This document shows, one piece after another, positions 24,677 to 37,800 of a DNA stretch of 64,000 nt. Numbering within the stretch: the first letter of the stretch is position 1; every line of letters starts with the position of its first letter. The position numbers and the translations under genes are program-made. The stretch comes from Chionis minor (lineage: Eukaryota; Chordata; Aves; Charadriiformes; Chionididae). The DNA lies in the NCBI GenBank assembly GCA_013398295.1, contig VZSF01007679.1, positions 186,001-250,000 of the forward strand. Direction: 5' to 3'. The notes beneath the pieces are model-generated. The model did not search any database, was not told the DNA's origin, and saw only the letters and a list, made by a program, of their open reading frames with translations.

Positions 24677-25314
24677 GGCATATTTATGTGTACAATATCT
24701 TGCTCTGATCCTTGCTCTATCTGTGTAGGTTTCTGTCCTTCTATAAAATACACTTAGTGACGTTTAAGGTGGGGTTCAGTTCTGCCAACATTATACTGTA
24801 TGAGTCTAGTTCTGAGACTGTCAAATCTAGATTTCAAAGATAAAATGGAAGAAACTCTTAATTCATGTAACCATTTAAAATGTCTACTTTAAAACAAGAC
24901 AGTATATCTAGAAGTACCTGTCTTTTGAGGTGCCCAGGTCTTACACTGAATGTCTGGCCTTTTCATCAGCAGAGAAGACATTTTGTGAAACAACTACATA
25001 CATTATATTTTGGGCGATTTTTGTCTTTACTTTCAACTTGTGAGGAGGAACAATTTCTTTGCTATATGCTTTGAGTTTTACTTGGCTCTGTTCAACTCGA
25101 TATTTCTTCAAGCTTACTATTGCATCTTCAAGTGTCACATAGATCATGCACAAGTGACCAACTTCTGGGTTATTTTTGTTAAGCTAATATTCCAGTCGCT
25201 GGTTGTAGCTGTTACTGTGTAGTGCCTGTGAATGATAAGATCTTCTTAGTGTTTGATCACCCCTGTGCAAAGTGCTGTATAGTAATTTTCGTTATATAGA
25301 ATGCATATCTTCCC
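24677..25314. other. Unique non-coding stretch before the adapter
   Basis: No recognisable gene. Overlapping 64-70 codon frames on both strands (24880-25222) are of chance length. Confidence 0.5.
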
Positions 25315-25339
25315 AGATCGGAAGAGCGTCGTGTAGGGN
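25315..25339. other. Illumina adapter sequence embedded in the assembly, followed by N
   Basis: Bases 25315-25338 match, without mismatch as I read them, the 24-base start of the reverse-complement Illumina universal adapter (beginning AGATCGGAAGAGC and going on GTCGTGTAGGG). The next base is N at 25339, and the sequence then departs from the adapter. This is a library artefact carried into the contig, not genomic DNA. Continuity of the genome across this point is uncertain. Confidence 0.95.
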
Positions 25340-28300
25340 GTCTGTTCTTTTCTGCAGTTTTCTTTGCAGAAAGATTTTGCACTGTTAAAGTATAATAGCT
25401 CTGTCCCAAGTCAGGACACTGCTTATGTTTTCATGAGTGCAAAATCCTCCAGTGGTGGTTCCTCCTAGGTTTTGTTTACAGAACATGCTATAGAGCTTTC
25501 AGTTTTATCTACTCCCACGTTTTCCTGAGCATCTGTTCTTTTTTTGTCCTAGGTGCATAAGAAATTGTTTTATTTTGCCTCAGAATACTTCAAAATGATC
25601 TAGTGATGTTCTAAAGTCTGGCAAGTTTTAGCTGTGTTTCTTAAATGTGAATTATCATCTTTTTAAGCAGTTAGCTTAGCTGGAGTTAGTTTCTCCAGCA
25701 AGGGTTTTCTGATCTCCATTACTATCCTGTCTTGAATGACAGATTCTATAGTTCCTCCAAAACTGCATGTCACACCCAGCAGTCTCAGATCTGTCATGAC
25801 CGTCTCAAAAGTATCCCCTTGGTGGATGCTCATATAAAATTGACATGGCTCAGAATTTTCACTCTCTCTAACTGTGCAATATTCCTGACACTTTTTGGCA
25901 CATTAATGTACCTGGCTTTTCTTTTTCGCTTAGCAGTATATTAGTCAACAAATATGCTACTTCTGTATTAAAAGGCCCCACTTTTGTTCATTGTTTTGTT
26001 CAGAAGAGCTCTGCTTGCTCTGCAAATAAATCAGATGGGTTTTGGAACATTTTGCATTTCTCCAGTACTTACCTAGAGAGTTCTAGCTGCAGCAGTAGCC
26101 TCAGCTGTATTTCACTCTTTGCATTGTCTTGGTTCTTGGTTTCTATACACATTTGTTCTTTTTCTTTTTCCACTGACTTCTTGCTCATGTAGGATTTTCC
26201 AATGCCAACCAAAGAGAAATCTCACATGTTACTTCTAAGAACACAGAACCTTTGATATTCTACCAGGTAGGCTAACAAACATTGGAGAGAGGGACTTGGG
26301 AAGGAATGGTAGTGATCTTTTCTGTGTAATGATACTAAACAGAATAAAAACTAACTGGTTTGAGCCAGAGTATTCAATGGGTGACACATTTCAGCCTAGT
26401 GGGTACCCGCTACCCAGACAGTAGCTTTTAGAAGTGGTGCAATGTCCTTCAAGGACCAGACTGTGAAAAAAACATTTTAAAATGTCCCTAAAAGATGTAG
26501 TGGACATTTGGAAGAGAAATGGGGGATATCCAGATTTTGATACATAACTAGGCTCCAACTCAGCTCCTTCCTTCCAATGGGTCCTGGTACTATCCTGTTT
26601 AGGCTGTTTTTAGGTGCCTAGATGCATTTGGGAAACCTGACCCATTGTCACCAAATTCTCACCTGCAGAAAGAGCTGAATGGGTGAAAACCAAAATTTTG
26701 TAGGAGAGATAGGTAGCAAAGCCTATGCTGCCTTAGGGCAATACAGCTATTTGTCTGGTCTAATTTGCGATTTTAATGGCAATTTCTAATCCTGCCAAAT
26801 CCTCTGCAAATTCAAGAGGCTACAGGATGTCATCAGAACTGGAGTGGGAAACAGACAGGTCATAACTTCTTCATAGTCCTTTACATAGCAAGACTTATTT
26901 TCATTCCATTGCCAGGAATTGAAGCTGGGAGAAGGAAAGGAAGAACAAGTGTAACAGTAATGGGAAAAATAGACTCTGACATTAGAAAAGAAGAGGAAAG
27001 AGTATTTCTAAATATTTTATTCTTCTGTATGTACAAAGGAAAAATCTTCAGCAACAAAAAATCCTTTTGAAAACAATTTTAATGCAGATATTTTAACAAT
27101 TTTTGCTAGGAACATCACCATTTTCTAGTGACTTTGGCTTTCACGTCTTGAAATTCAGACTGATTGTTCAAAAACGGTAGTACCATAGATCAGAAAAAAG
27201 TATCAGGTTTGAATATGTGGAGTACAAAATCTTCATGACTTACTGAGTGCTTGGGTGATACAGCCTCGTGAAGGGCCTGTCAAGGCTGAGAAAACTACCG
27301 GTGAACATTGACAATTACCTGCTAGGGGTCTTCACTGTGTTTCTGCATCAGGTCCCTTTTCAACTGTTCACAAAAGCGCTGCAGATAATGTCCTTTTCTC
27401 ACACTGGAATGTCATAAATATTTAAAGGAAAATTTAAACATCATTGTGTGAGATTAGTCTTTGTTGGTGACAAGAAACTTTCAACTGATATTTAATCTAT
27501 TTTTGGACTCCCAGATTTCAGGTACTATGTGAAACTCATTTTTCAGCAGTTGTTCTGAGTATTGCATTGCTGAAGTCACTGTGAGTTGCAGTTTCTTGTA
27601 CAAGAGTTAAGTTTGGACTTCCTGTCATTGTATATTTTTAACCTTTTCAATTTTCTCATGCTATTTTTATATATATTATCAGATTACCTAAGAAATAATG
27701 CACATTCCAATACCGGTCCCAGAATTACATAGTCTAATTTTGAAGCCATAAAATTTACTGTCTCAGTGATTCCATTAGGCACAGCTGCCATTAAGGACTA
27801 AAGACTCATCGTGCCAAAATTTGTTTAAATGAACATAGATGTTATTGATAATAAATAGCTGGTCCAGGAAGTCACTCTGATCACCAGCCATATTCCCTTC
27901 TTGCCACAGCAAAATGGAGTAAATCAGAGCACTTGATCTTTAATAACGTGGAACAAGATGGAGGTACCATACAGTGTTCAACAAGATGGGAAATATGTTC
28001 AGTATTTTGTTACTGTTGTATTGCATAGATTGATTAGATCACATCATTGGCATTTTTAGCTCACATAGTCTTATCATTAGAGATATGGAAATGATGGTCT
28101 GTTGGTGATCTCACACATTAAAAGGCACTTAATCGCTATCAAAACAAACCAGGAAAGAGTTTATATATTAAAACTTCAAACATAGCAGAGGAAGGAAAGG
28201 CTTGACATAAGGATGGTTACCAATGCTACATGTCCACCAGTAATTTGCTTCTTAATTAGCTGTTAATATCAAGGTACTGTTCTGAATATGCTTTTAACTT

Positions 28301-29221
28301 GAGGCATTTCCTCTATTCCCAGGATGGTTGCTGACTTCTGCACAATATGTGGGAGGCAGTTGTGAGTCTTTGGCTATGCTGTGTCTTCCCAACTAAGTAT
28401 ATTTCTTAGACTAGGAGAACTTCCCATGGTAGTCAAAGATCTCTGGTTAGATCATGACTGAAAATAAGGTTTCTTCCTAGAGTAGACAGTATGATATCCG
28501 GTAACCTTCAAGAATGCCAGAACCAGTGCTTCTACCTTGACTGTATCGTGTGTATTAAAGAATTGGAAAATACCCAGCTATATCACTTTAGCGCATTTTT
28601 ATCTATCTTTTATATTCCTGTTGAGCAACTCAACTCATGGAGTTTACATTTGCATATATAGTTCCCAACTTCCACCTTCATCAGATGCCTAATAGTACCC
28701 GAACTCAAGGCTTTATAATGATGTACAGTGTTAAATAGCACAGCTTTTATGAAACCAGGGGTCTTTGGACAAGATGTAAGACTCTCAAAATGAGCTTAAC
28801 AGTTCCAAGGGCACAGTCAGCAGAATATGACTTTTAGATTTCACATGCGTGACATTCAAAGCTAAAGTCAAGGAAATTGTGTACTAAAAATAGCTCCATG
28901 GCTAATATTGCAGCTGTATTAGTGCTGTGCTGTCTGAACAAACCTGATCTACTATTTCAAGAAATTCCCTATTACAGGGCTTTTGTAGGCAGGAATAGGA
29001 AAGAAAGAAATATGTTCGCTGAAGTGGGAATTAATATAGAGTATCTTTTCTTGTTAGTTTTATTAGATGTTACATGTATTATTGAAAAAACCTCTAGGGG
29101 TCACCTGAAGTGGAATTTTCTGTTCCTTAATATCCTGCTGCAGGGTTCCTGGGCTCTGGCAGGAAAAGGCTTGTCACAGAAGGGACATGTTCATTAGATT
29201 TTCATATTTTATTGTCCTGAA
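25340..29221. other. Unique non-coding stretch
   Basis: AT-rich with no gene recognised. The frame at 28877-29197 (106 codons) lies directly before CR1 C and has no known motif. Confidence 0.5.
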
Positions 29222-30478
29222 GGATCATAGAATCATAGAATGGCTAGAGTTGGAAGGGACCTTAAAGATCATCAAGTTCCAACCCCCCTGCCATGGGCAG
29301 GGACACCTCTGACTACAGCAGGTTGCTCAAAGCCCCATCCAGCCTGGCCTTAAACACTTCCAGGGATGGGGCCTCCACAACTTCCCTGGGTAACCTGTTC
29401 CAGTGCCTCACCACCCTCACAGTAAAGAACTTCTTCCTAGTATCTAATCTAAATCTCCCCTCTTCCAATTTAAAACCATTACCCCTTGTCCTATCACTAG
29501 ACTTCCTGACAAAGAGTCCCTCTCCAGCTCTCCTGTAGGCTCCCTTCAGACACTGAAAGGCTGCTATCAGGTCTCCCCGGAGCCTTCTCTTCTCCAGGCT
29601 GAACAGCCCCAGCTCTCTCAGCCTGTCCTCATAGGAGAGGTGCTCCATCCCTCTAATCATCTTAGTGGCCCTTCGCTGGACCTGTTCCAACAGTTCGATG
29701 TCCTTTCTATGTTGAGGACTCCAGAGCTGGACACAGTACTCCAGGTGGGGTCTCACAAGCGCAGAGTAGAGGGGGAGAATCACCTCCCGTGCCCTGCTGG
29801 CCACGCTTCTTTTGATGCAACCCAGGATACGGTTGGCTTTCTGGGCTGCCAGCGCGCACTGCCGGCTCATGTTGAGCTTCTCATCCATGAGCACTCCCAA
29901 GTCCTTCTCCTCAGGGCTGCTCTCCAGCCATTCTCTGCCCAGCCTGTATTTATGCCTGGGATTGCCACGTCCCAGGTGTAGGACTCTGCACTTGGCTTGG
30001 TTGAACTTCATGCCATTTGCATTAGCCCACCTCTCAAGCCTGTCCAGGTCCCTCTGGATGGCATCCCTTCCCTCCAGTGTGTCAACCGCGCCACCGAGCT
30101 TGGTGTCATCGGCAAACTTGCTGAGGGTGCACTCGATCCCACTGTCCATGTCTCCAACAAAGATGTTAAATAGCACTGGTCCCAGTACTGACCCTTGCGG
30201 GACACCACTCGTCACTGGCCGCCACGTGGACATTGACCCATTAACCACAACCCTTTGAGTGCGGCCATCCAGCCAGTTCCTTATCCACCGAATGGTCCAT
30301 TCATCGAACCCATGACTCTCCAATTTGGAGACTAGGATGTCATGTGGGACAGTGTCAAATGCTTTGCTTAAGTCCAGGTAGATGACGTCCGTTGCTCTGC
30401 CTTTGTCCACCAAGTTCGTGGCAGTATCGTAGAAGGCCATCAGGTTTGTCAGGCAGGATTTGCCCTTGGTGAAGCTCC
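29222..30478 (-). mobile_element. CR1 LINE fragment C, best preserved copy
   Basis: A 5'-truncated CR1 on the minus strand. It has 375 open codons of ORF2, a 3' UTR, and tail repeats of the ATTCTATG type at about 29222-29242 (read on the minus strand). The 5' cut is near 30478, just upstream of codons for [10 protein letters not shown]. Its intact frame makes it the youngest-looking mobile element in the window. No clear target-site duplication was seen, which is normal for CR1. Confidence 0.95.
29313..30440 (-). pseudogene. Open C-terminal part of CR1 ORF2 (reverse transcriptase)
   Basis: The 375 residues from the first in-frame methionine include reverse transcriptase domain A (YLDLSKAFD, residues 21-29), domain B ([13 protein letters not shown], about 79-91) and domain C with catalytic FADD at residues 109-112 (bases 30105-30116). 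These are followed by the region with [15 protein letters not shown] and [11 protein letters not shown], and the natural C-terminus ending ALSNLL. The endonuclease domain and the N-terminal part of the polymerase are missing because of 5' truncation, so the product could not move the element by itself. The same segment is open on the plus strand in places (29812-30258), a shadow of this frame. Confidence 0.9.
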
Positions 30479-30526
30479 AAGGAGCTGGAGACTTTTCCCT
30501 TTAAGCAAGATCCCTCTACTTCTTCA
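30479..30526. other. Spacer between two head-to-head CR1 copies
   Basis: Forty-eight bases not clearly CR1. Both neighbouring CR1 5' truncation points face each other across it. Confidence 0.6.
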
Positions 30527-31378
30527 TTGCTACAGGGATTAATACTATTTAGTATTTTCATTAACGACATAGGCAGTGGGATCAAGTGCACCCTCAGCAA
30601 GTTTGCAGATGACACCAACCTGAGTGGTGCAGTTGATTTGCTTGAAGGAAGGGATGCCATCCAGAGGGACCTTGACAGGCTTAAGGAGTGGACCCATGCA
30701 AACCTCATGAAGTTCAACAAGGCCAAGTGCAAGGTCCGGCACCTGGGTCGGGGCAGTCCCCAACATGGATACAAGCTGGGCAATGAGTGGATTGAGAGCA
30801 GCTCTGTGGAGAAGGACTTGGGGGTACTGGTTGATAAAAAACTGAATATGAGCTGGCAATGTGTGCTCGCAGCCCAGAAAGCCAATTGCATCCTGGGTTG
30901 CCTCAAAAGAAATGTGGCCAGCAGGTGCAGGGAGGTGATTGTTCCCCTCTACTCCGTTCTGGTGAGACCCCATCTGGAGTGCTGATCCACCTCTGGGGAC
31001 TGCAGCACAAGAAAGACATGAATCTGTTACAGCAAGTCCAGAGGAAGGCCATGAAAATGGTCAGAGGACTGGAATACCTCTCCTATGAAGAGAGTTGGTG
31101 TTGTTCAGTATAGAGAAAAGGCTCCATGACACCTTATTGCATCCTTTCAATATGTGAAGGGAGCTTACAAAACAGACAAAGACTTTTTACCAAATCCTGT
31201 AGTGATAGGACAAGGGGCAACAATTTTAAACTGGAAAAGGGTAGATTTAGATTGGAAGAAAATTTTTTGCTCTCAGCAATCTGATCTAATGGAAGATGTC
31301 CCTGTCAATGGCTGGGGGCCTGGAACTAGATCATCTTTAAAAGCCACTTCCAACACAAACCATTCTGTGATTCTATGA
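30527..31378 (+). mobile_element. CR1 LINE fragment D
   Basis: A plus-strand CR1 starting in the polymerase shortly before domain C. The frame at 30527-30985 has FADD at 30602-30613, [10 protein letters not shown] and [20 protein letters not shown]. The frame breaks after about 30985 and again near 31110. The 3' UTR ends CCATTCTGTGATTCTATG at about 31378. It is more decayed than copy C, with which it forms an inverted pair. Confidence 0.9.
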
Positions 31379-34300
31379 CCAAGTTAGGTGACTATCAGCT
31401 CCCACTTTAATTTTCTGTGTAATCAGAATGAATGAATTAGAGGAAGTCTAAGGGCAAATCCTGCATGAACACAAGAACAGGTGAGGGGCAAAGATAGGAA
31501 TGTCCTTTTCTGTGAATGGCAATGCAAAACCCTATTTGCTCTTATACTCCTTTCCTTCACCTTCTCAGCACTGAGTGTTCCTGCCTGTGGGAGCGGGGCT
31601 AGCTAGCCAATGGAAAGCTTTTGGGCTTTTATGGAGGGGAAACATAGAGATGGGCATATTTGGAGAGTAGAAGCTAGGAACAATGAAAGTCTCCCACCTT
31701 CCTTGTGTCCACAGTCAAATTCTCTTTAGCTGTTTCTGCATCCCCTTTGTGGGGAGCTGACATGTTCCTACTGCACAAGAAAAGAGCAGAGCTCTTAAAG
31801 AGCTTGAAGAGCTCAACCGCTTCACCTCTTTTTTCAGCTCATTTTGTCTTCTTTTTGGGGATTCAAGAAGCATGCTCACTCTCCTCTGCTAATGCCTCGT
31901 CTCATCCCATCAGCTCAGACAACAATAGCAAAGAAACAAGGAGCAGATAAAGTGATGAATAAGCTGAAACTCATGGCACAAGAACAGGAACCAGTGCCAC
32001 ACGGAGCAAAGCGATTTGTGAAGCTGGACAAGCAGGGGTTTGTGTAGGGCAGAATTACTGAATTGCCTGGGTAACGGGGAAGGGCAGAATAACAAAGTGG
32101 TATTTCTTTGTTGGATTTTTAGATACATTCACAAATATTTAGGCATAGCTAGCAAAGAGAATCGAGGAGGGGAGGAAATAGAACAGAAGGTAAATTTTTT
32201 TTTCCTTCTTTATCATTCCTTTAATGTATCTTACCTAAATCTGCTTGGTATTTTCCAAAAGTTTTACCCTTCAATGACTTCTTCGCTGACCTGATCATTC
32301 TCCTTTTTTTGTGTGGTAGGTTATATGACAAAGCAATGTCTCTCACATGTTTGAAAAAAAGTTCTTTTCCTTAAGTCTTGCTGCCAGTCTCCTCATTATG
32401 AGACCCCCAGACTTAAATCCACACTGTGTATGTTTCTTCTTTAAAACTTCTTCACAATTAAAAAAAATATTGATTTACAATTAGTAACTTTACTGTTAGC
32501 ATGCAGTTTGAATTCCCATTCTCCATCTAAAGAAGTCAATTAAGCTGTCAGTTACCACTTCTCAGACAAAATGGCAGCAGTTCAATTTCTTCAGGTCTGG
32601 GGAATATGCAATAGCTGTAATTACTGGCTACAAGTGTTTCCATCAGCCAAAGAACTATTAGCCTCCTTTAATTGCTGGTAGCAACTCGGTTTCCCCATTG
32701 CAGACAATTAATACAGTCTGTTCTCACCCCACAGCAGTCTGTGACCCACTTTGAACTTTTTCATGGGCCCTTAGGGGCCATGTTTGTGAAGCACAGAGAT
32801 TTAAAGAAGTCAAAGTGGTATTATGGAACAGAAAAGAAAATGCTCTACAGTGTGATCATGCAAGGAAAGAGGTATCCCAACCTGCTGAAACACTTGCGTC
32901 ATTTTAACTAACTAGAATTAGGACAGTCCAAATAAGAGCTTCAAAATCACCTCCCTAAATGTGACTAGAGGACCCAGGACCAAGTGTGATGTGTCAGAAC
33001 TTCTTTTCCCTCAGCTCTCTCACTGACGCTACCAATGGTATCTATATCATATTCTGTGGTGAAATACATTGCTGCTTCTTTATTTCTTTACTTGGCTATG
33101 TTGTCTGGACTGAGACATTTTGCAAATTGTGATGTAATTCGATAATGAATGGGTAGCCAGTGGTGACAGGATGATGCAGGTGAAAGTTCTGGTCCCATCA
33201 ACATCTATTTGACTTGTGTGAGTATGCTGGTGGAGGGAGGGTGAAATCAAAGTGGCTTGAACGTTGTTTTCTTCAGTCAGTTAGTGGCTGTCTGTGCATA
33301 TGCTGGACACCTCAGCATCAGCAACATATTAAGGTCCACCTCTTCTCTCCCAAACTATGAAGTACTTTTTTTCAGACTATATAGATGATATTTTTGTCTG
33401 GAGTAGGACACAAACTAAAATTTCTCATTTATGATCCATTTGTTCTAAGAGCTGATACTGTACTCTGATTATTTCTTGCCCTTTGATACCATTTTGGGGA
33501 GCAATGGAGGCAATGGGAATATACTGTGGGGTTTTTTAATAACAATTTGGTGAATAGCTTTTACTTCCCAGTCCCTTTTGGAATTAGCTTTAGTTTGCTG
33601 TGACCTCTTTAAAAGTAACATAAATACATGTCAAACAGCAGTATCCATGTTCTTCTATATCTTGTCTTCTCAGAGACAGAAATCAATCTCTGCTCCTTAG
33701 TTCAAACCTTTGACAGTAATGCAACATCGCCATAAAAGTGGCTTGATCCCCTATTGCTTTCCTGTCTCTGTCTAGCTTTCCATCTGGAAAAATATTTAAA
33801 AATCAATTTTCAAAACAGTTGTTGAAAGTCTCCCTTGATTCCCTTCTACAGGTGACAGAACATAAAGATGACCTTTTCAGACTGAAATATCCTGGTGCCG
33901 CTATCAAAAAACCTCATCTGATGCAACAAAGTGCCAAAGTCTTTTGGCTACACATAGGGAGAAGCTTTTGTTTTTCTTATGAGTGTATAAGGGATTATTG
34001 GCCCAGGCTTGAGAACCTGGCAGGGAGAATTTCTATATTCTGGATAAATGTCAAAATATAAGCAAATCCCCATACAACATACTGTAGATTCTTGGTTACT
34101 GTTGCTGGCTGCTACTGAAGCTCATTTTATTTCACTATGACCTAGAAATGATTCCAGCAATAATCTAATAGCTCCTCCCCCACCACACATATCCGCCCTG
34201 GAACTCAAAGCAAACTATTTGCTTTCTACGATCAATTTTCTTTTCGGTAATTTTACTTTTCAGATAAGTCTCTTCTAACTGACTGTACTCTCTGAAGTTA

Positions 34301-34429
34301 ACAGCATATTTTTCAGACAGTGTCTGCTTCCAGAGTGATAACGCCTGATGTTTATAGCTGATGCCAGTGCATGGTATGCAGAAAGGCTCTTCTTTATACT
34401 TATTGCTATAACACCCAGGGGCAGCCGAC
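31379..34429. other. Unique non-coding stretch
   Basis: No gene is recognised. The frame 31844-32047 (67 codons, rich in lysine and glutamine near its end) looks somewhat protein-like but has no known motif. Confidence 0.45.
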
Positions 34430-34561
34430 TTTGTTCTGTACCAAGTTGGAGGACTGGAAGAGGAAGAGTGTAAAGAAGTTGCACCTCGGGGGAGGAGCAG
34501 ACAGGACAGGTGACCCAAACCTGACCAGCGGGGCATTCCATCCCATCTGCCTCATGCTCAG

Positions 34562-34568
34562 TATAAAA
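34562..34568 (+). promoter_or_regulatory. TATA box of the 34.4-kb LTR
   Basis: TATAAAA in the context CATGCTCAGTATAAAAGCTG, the promoter core of this LTR type. Confidence 0.55.
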
Positions 34569-34843
34569 GCTGAGAGATCAAAGGGTCAGCCTCTTTATTC
34601 AGTGGCCAGCATCTGAGGAGGACTCTGTCTGTTTGTCTGCTTTTGATCCCGATCCATGTGTTCCTGAACCCAGTTCCCGAATCCAGTTTCTGTCCATCTC
34701 CAAGTTCAGTCTGGGACTTTCCCAGTGCCTTCCGGTAATGTGAACATCATCCTGGGAGCTCAATATTGTTTTTTTATATATTGTATATATTTCACTATTT
34801 TCTTATTGATAATATTATCTTTTCTGTTTATTATTAGTATTTC

Positions 34844-34849
34844 ATTAAA
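34844..34849 (+). terminator. Polyadenylation signal of the 34.4-kb LTR
   Basis: ATTAAA about 280 bases downstream of the TATA box, at the place expected for the R region. Confidence 0.4.
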
Positions 34850-37800
34850 GTGGTTTACTTTCTTTTCAGCTGAGAAGTCTGTCTTCCTTTTTCTCCCTTC
34901 CTGTTCTTTTGAGAAAGGCTAGAGGTTCAAAAGAGGGGTTTAGGGTGGGCTGGCCACTAAACAAGTGACACGCAGCTGAGCAATAGGATAAGGTGCCTGA
35001 TGCACCCTGGGAAAGCAACACCCTTAAGCATGAGGCAGCACATAGGTGAGGGGATGGAAGCACCTAGAAGCTCAAACGTCTTATGAAGGGGCAAGATGTC
35101 AAATGTGGGTGGGAGGTGGGGGAAATGATTCTGCTTAGACTGTCTAGAGCTGCTTGGTGGGTTGGTCTGCCTACTCTCTTGGCCTGCTTCTAGGACCTTG
35201 GGTCTCCTTCTGTCTGCCTGCCCACCCCAAGAACCCTGACTCTTCAAGGACCATTTTGATGAGCCAGTTAATAGTCCCAGCAGGGACTGCACACAACAAC
35301 ATTATGGCACATCTGTATGCGTGTTGCTTCTCCCAGATTCTGGCCAGTAATGCTCTAACCCTTCAATAGAGTATTACTGCATATAAACTTCATTTTGCTA
35401 GTTACTATTAAGTATAATTTGGGACTGAATGTTAAGTCCGCAGAAAGGAAATCGCAATGGTGGCAGTATGTGTATAGTACTGTTCAAAGCACTATACTTA
35501 CTGTCCATTTTCTCCTTGTGTTTTAATAAACCCCAAGGTTGTGTCTTTCTTGTTATGAAAGTGGGAATCCTAAGAGGTTGGTTCTAAATCATCCTGTCTA
35601 TGCCGTCAGCTCTGCATGCTCTACCCTGAACATTTGGTTGGTTAGGAGCCTGAAAAAGATCAGCATTGACAAGAAAGACAATGCCACTAAACGTATCTAC
35701 CCAAAGCTTGTCAAATTTTCAGTAGAGATGCTCAGGTTTTCTTCTTTTGTCTTCACTCCCTTTTGACTCCGTGTAGATAAATGCAGGACCTACTTATACA
35801 TTCTATCAGACTACTTTAGATGTCTGCATATGAATATTTGGAACCCAAATTGAAAATAATTTGACCCATTTTTTCTGGGCATAATGCTCCCTTATATTTT
35901 TGATTCATTTTTAATGCTGTGGAGGATCATTGTTCATTTTTTCTTGATTTTTTTTTTGTTTTGTTTTTGTTTATGTGTTGTACATGTGCCACTACCCAGC
36001 AGTATCTAATTAAAAACAGTGCTTACATAGGAAAAGTATCTCTGATTCCCCTAAAAGGAATTCTGTGTTCTGAGACACCAGACAGTTTTGGAACCACAAG
36101 TTTTTATGCAAAAAGAGATTTGAAAATAAGTCATTTGTACAAATGAGACAAAACCTTCAAGTTTGAGAAATCAGTTTCATAAGAAATTGTTTTAAAATAA
36201 ATTGTTAAAAATAATACATTGTTCTAAAACTTTTATAAGAGTGGAAACATTTTGGATGGCTGCAATGCAAATAATTAAGTTTAATATCTTCAGTGGCTGT
36301 GAACAGTGGGCATTTTTCCAGATGGACAATATAGCACATTTGGCACGTCTCTAATAAAAGGAAGTCATGAATAAATCTGAATAGCAGTTGTGGTAGAAGT
36401 CTGAAGAGCAGGAAAGATAAGTTTATTAATAGTTTCAGTTCACAGTTAAAAAACTTTGTAAATTGGACAAAGGATTTGCTTTCCAATAACGTCCTACATG
36501 CTAACAGTGATCATCTCTGTTCATATTTAAAAAAAATGCCAAGAGAAACTTCAAAGATATTACATATCTTTTTCTCAGTAACAGGTTCCATTATTTTATT
36601 AGAAACAAAGGCTTCTTTACCTCCCTTAGGCTCCCTTATCCTGTCTGGATAAGATTTGAATCAGACTGATGAGTAATCCTGATTCATAGCTGTCTTGGTG
36701 TTGTGATTATAAAGCCATAACTAAGTTCTCCACCATTCAAGATTAAACAAAAAAGTGATAGATGTAGATCATCTAGTTCTATAATGTGTCAGTTCAAAAG
36801 GGAATCTATTGTTCCGTTCCTGCTGGAAAACCTTTATGTAGGTGATAACACTATATAAAGAAATCGGGTTTAGCTTCCAGAGTTAGTTCCTCGGCCGCTA
36901 ATGAAAGGCATATGTAAATAATGAAGATTATTTTTTGCTTTAAGAAGTTAACATGACATTTGTGTCATATATAATATGCTTTGAACCTAATTGTTTTGAA
37001 TTTCATTCAACCATTCTCATGCTATGTGGCTTGTTGGCAGAGAGCTTAAGCAATGTGGTTAAACAATCATGTTCAATACCTAGGTACCAAAATTGGAGAA
37101 GTGCAGTCTAAATTTCTTACGTTCAAGGACGGAAAAAGCGTGTGGCATTATATACTGGGGTGTCTTCTAGCAAGACTGTGGTTTGGCTTCTACTTTCTCT
37201 CTATTGCTGGCTCAGTCTTCTGATTGTAAGATTTTATTTAAAAATAGTTTTTACTATATTTTAATTAGGTTGTTTAAAGATGGTTTTACTTTGTGCTTGA
37301 ACTTTTAGGTGGGCTTGTTTTATAATAATTTTACATTTTATTTTCTCAGTATTTATTTTAGCTTGCGTACTATTAAGAACGCCAGTTTCCAGCAGCCAGG
37401 CCAAGTTTCCAGAAGTGTTCAATAGTTTCATGTGACACAATTTTTGGGTGACCTATCTGAGATACTTTGTTCTCAGAAACATTTAGGACCCTTAGCTGCT
37501 ATTGAAACCAAATATTAAGGAAGTGTGCTAGATGCAAGTGTGTTGGCTCACTCTGGATGTCAGAGGGGTTCCTTTAATATGTCGCTAAACAATAACCTAC
37601 CCCAAATCCTTCTCCTGACTGTGTGAAATTGATTCAAAAATCATGATAATATTTGACTATGCAGCTCCCAAGGGTTTGGTCATACGTCAGTAGATCATCT
37701 CTGCAAATACAGAAAACTCATTGCTTTGTTCCTCATCCTTTTATATTTTTCTTTCATGTGTGCTCATATTCACACATGCACGCGTATCTATTAGAGATCA

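Larger units (their letters stand above)
34430..34970 (+). mobile_element. ERVL-like solo LTR (edges approximate)
   Basis: The order GACAGGTGACCCAAACCTGACC, CATGCTCAGTATAAAAGCTG, then a long AT-rich tract with ATTAAA, then TTCCTGTTCTTTTGAGA, is that of an avian ERV LTR I recognise. The core around the TATA box is shared with the LTRs at 42582 and 59609. There is no retroviral coding sequence on either side, so it is called solo. Neither end nor a target duplication could be fixed; a TGTCTG at 34321 and a GTGACA ending at 34970 are possible limits. Confidence 0.65.

Noticed and set aside
26580..26660. GGTGCCTAGATGCATTTGGG-type stretch resembling an old amniote repeat
   Set aside because: Too short and diverged to assign to any family by eye.
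29640..30258. Plus-strand frames of 113 and 148 codons
   Set aside because: Shadows of the minus-strand CR1 polymerase frame.
30355..30906. 183-codon minus-strand frame rich in leucine and serine
   Set aside because: Antisense shadow of CR1 copy D running into copy C; its sense strand carries the real reverse transcriptase codons.
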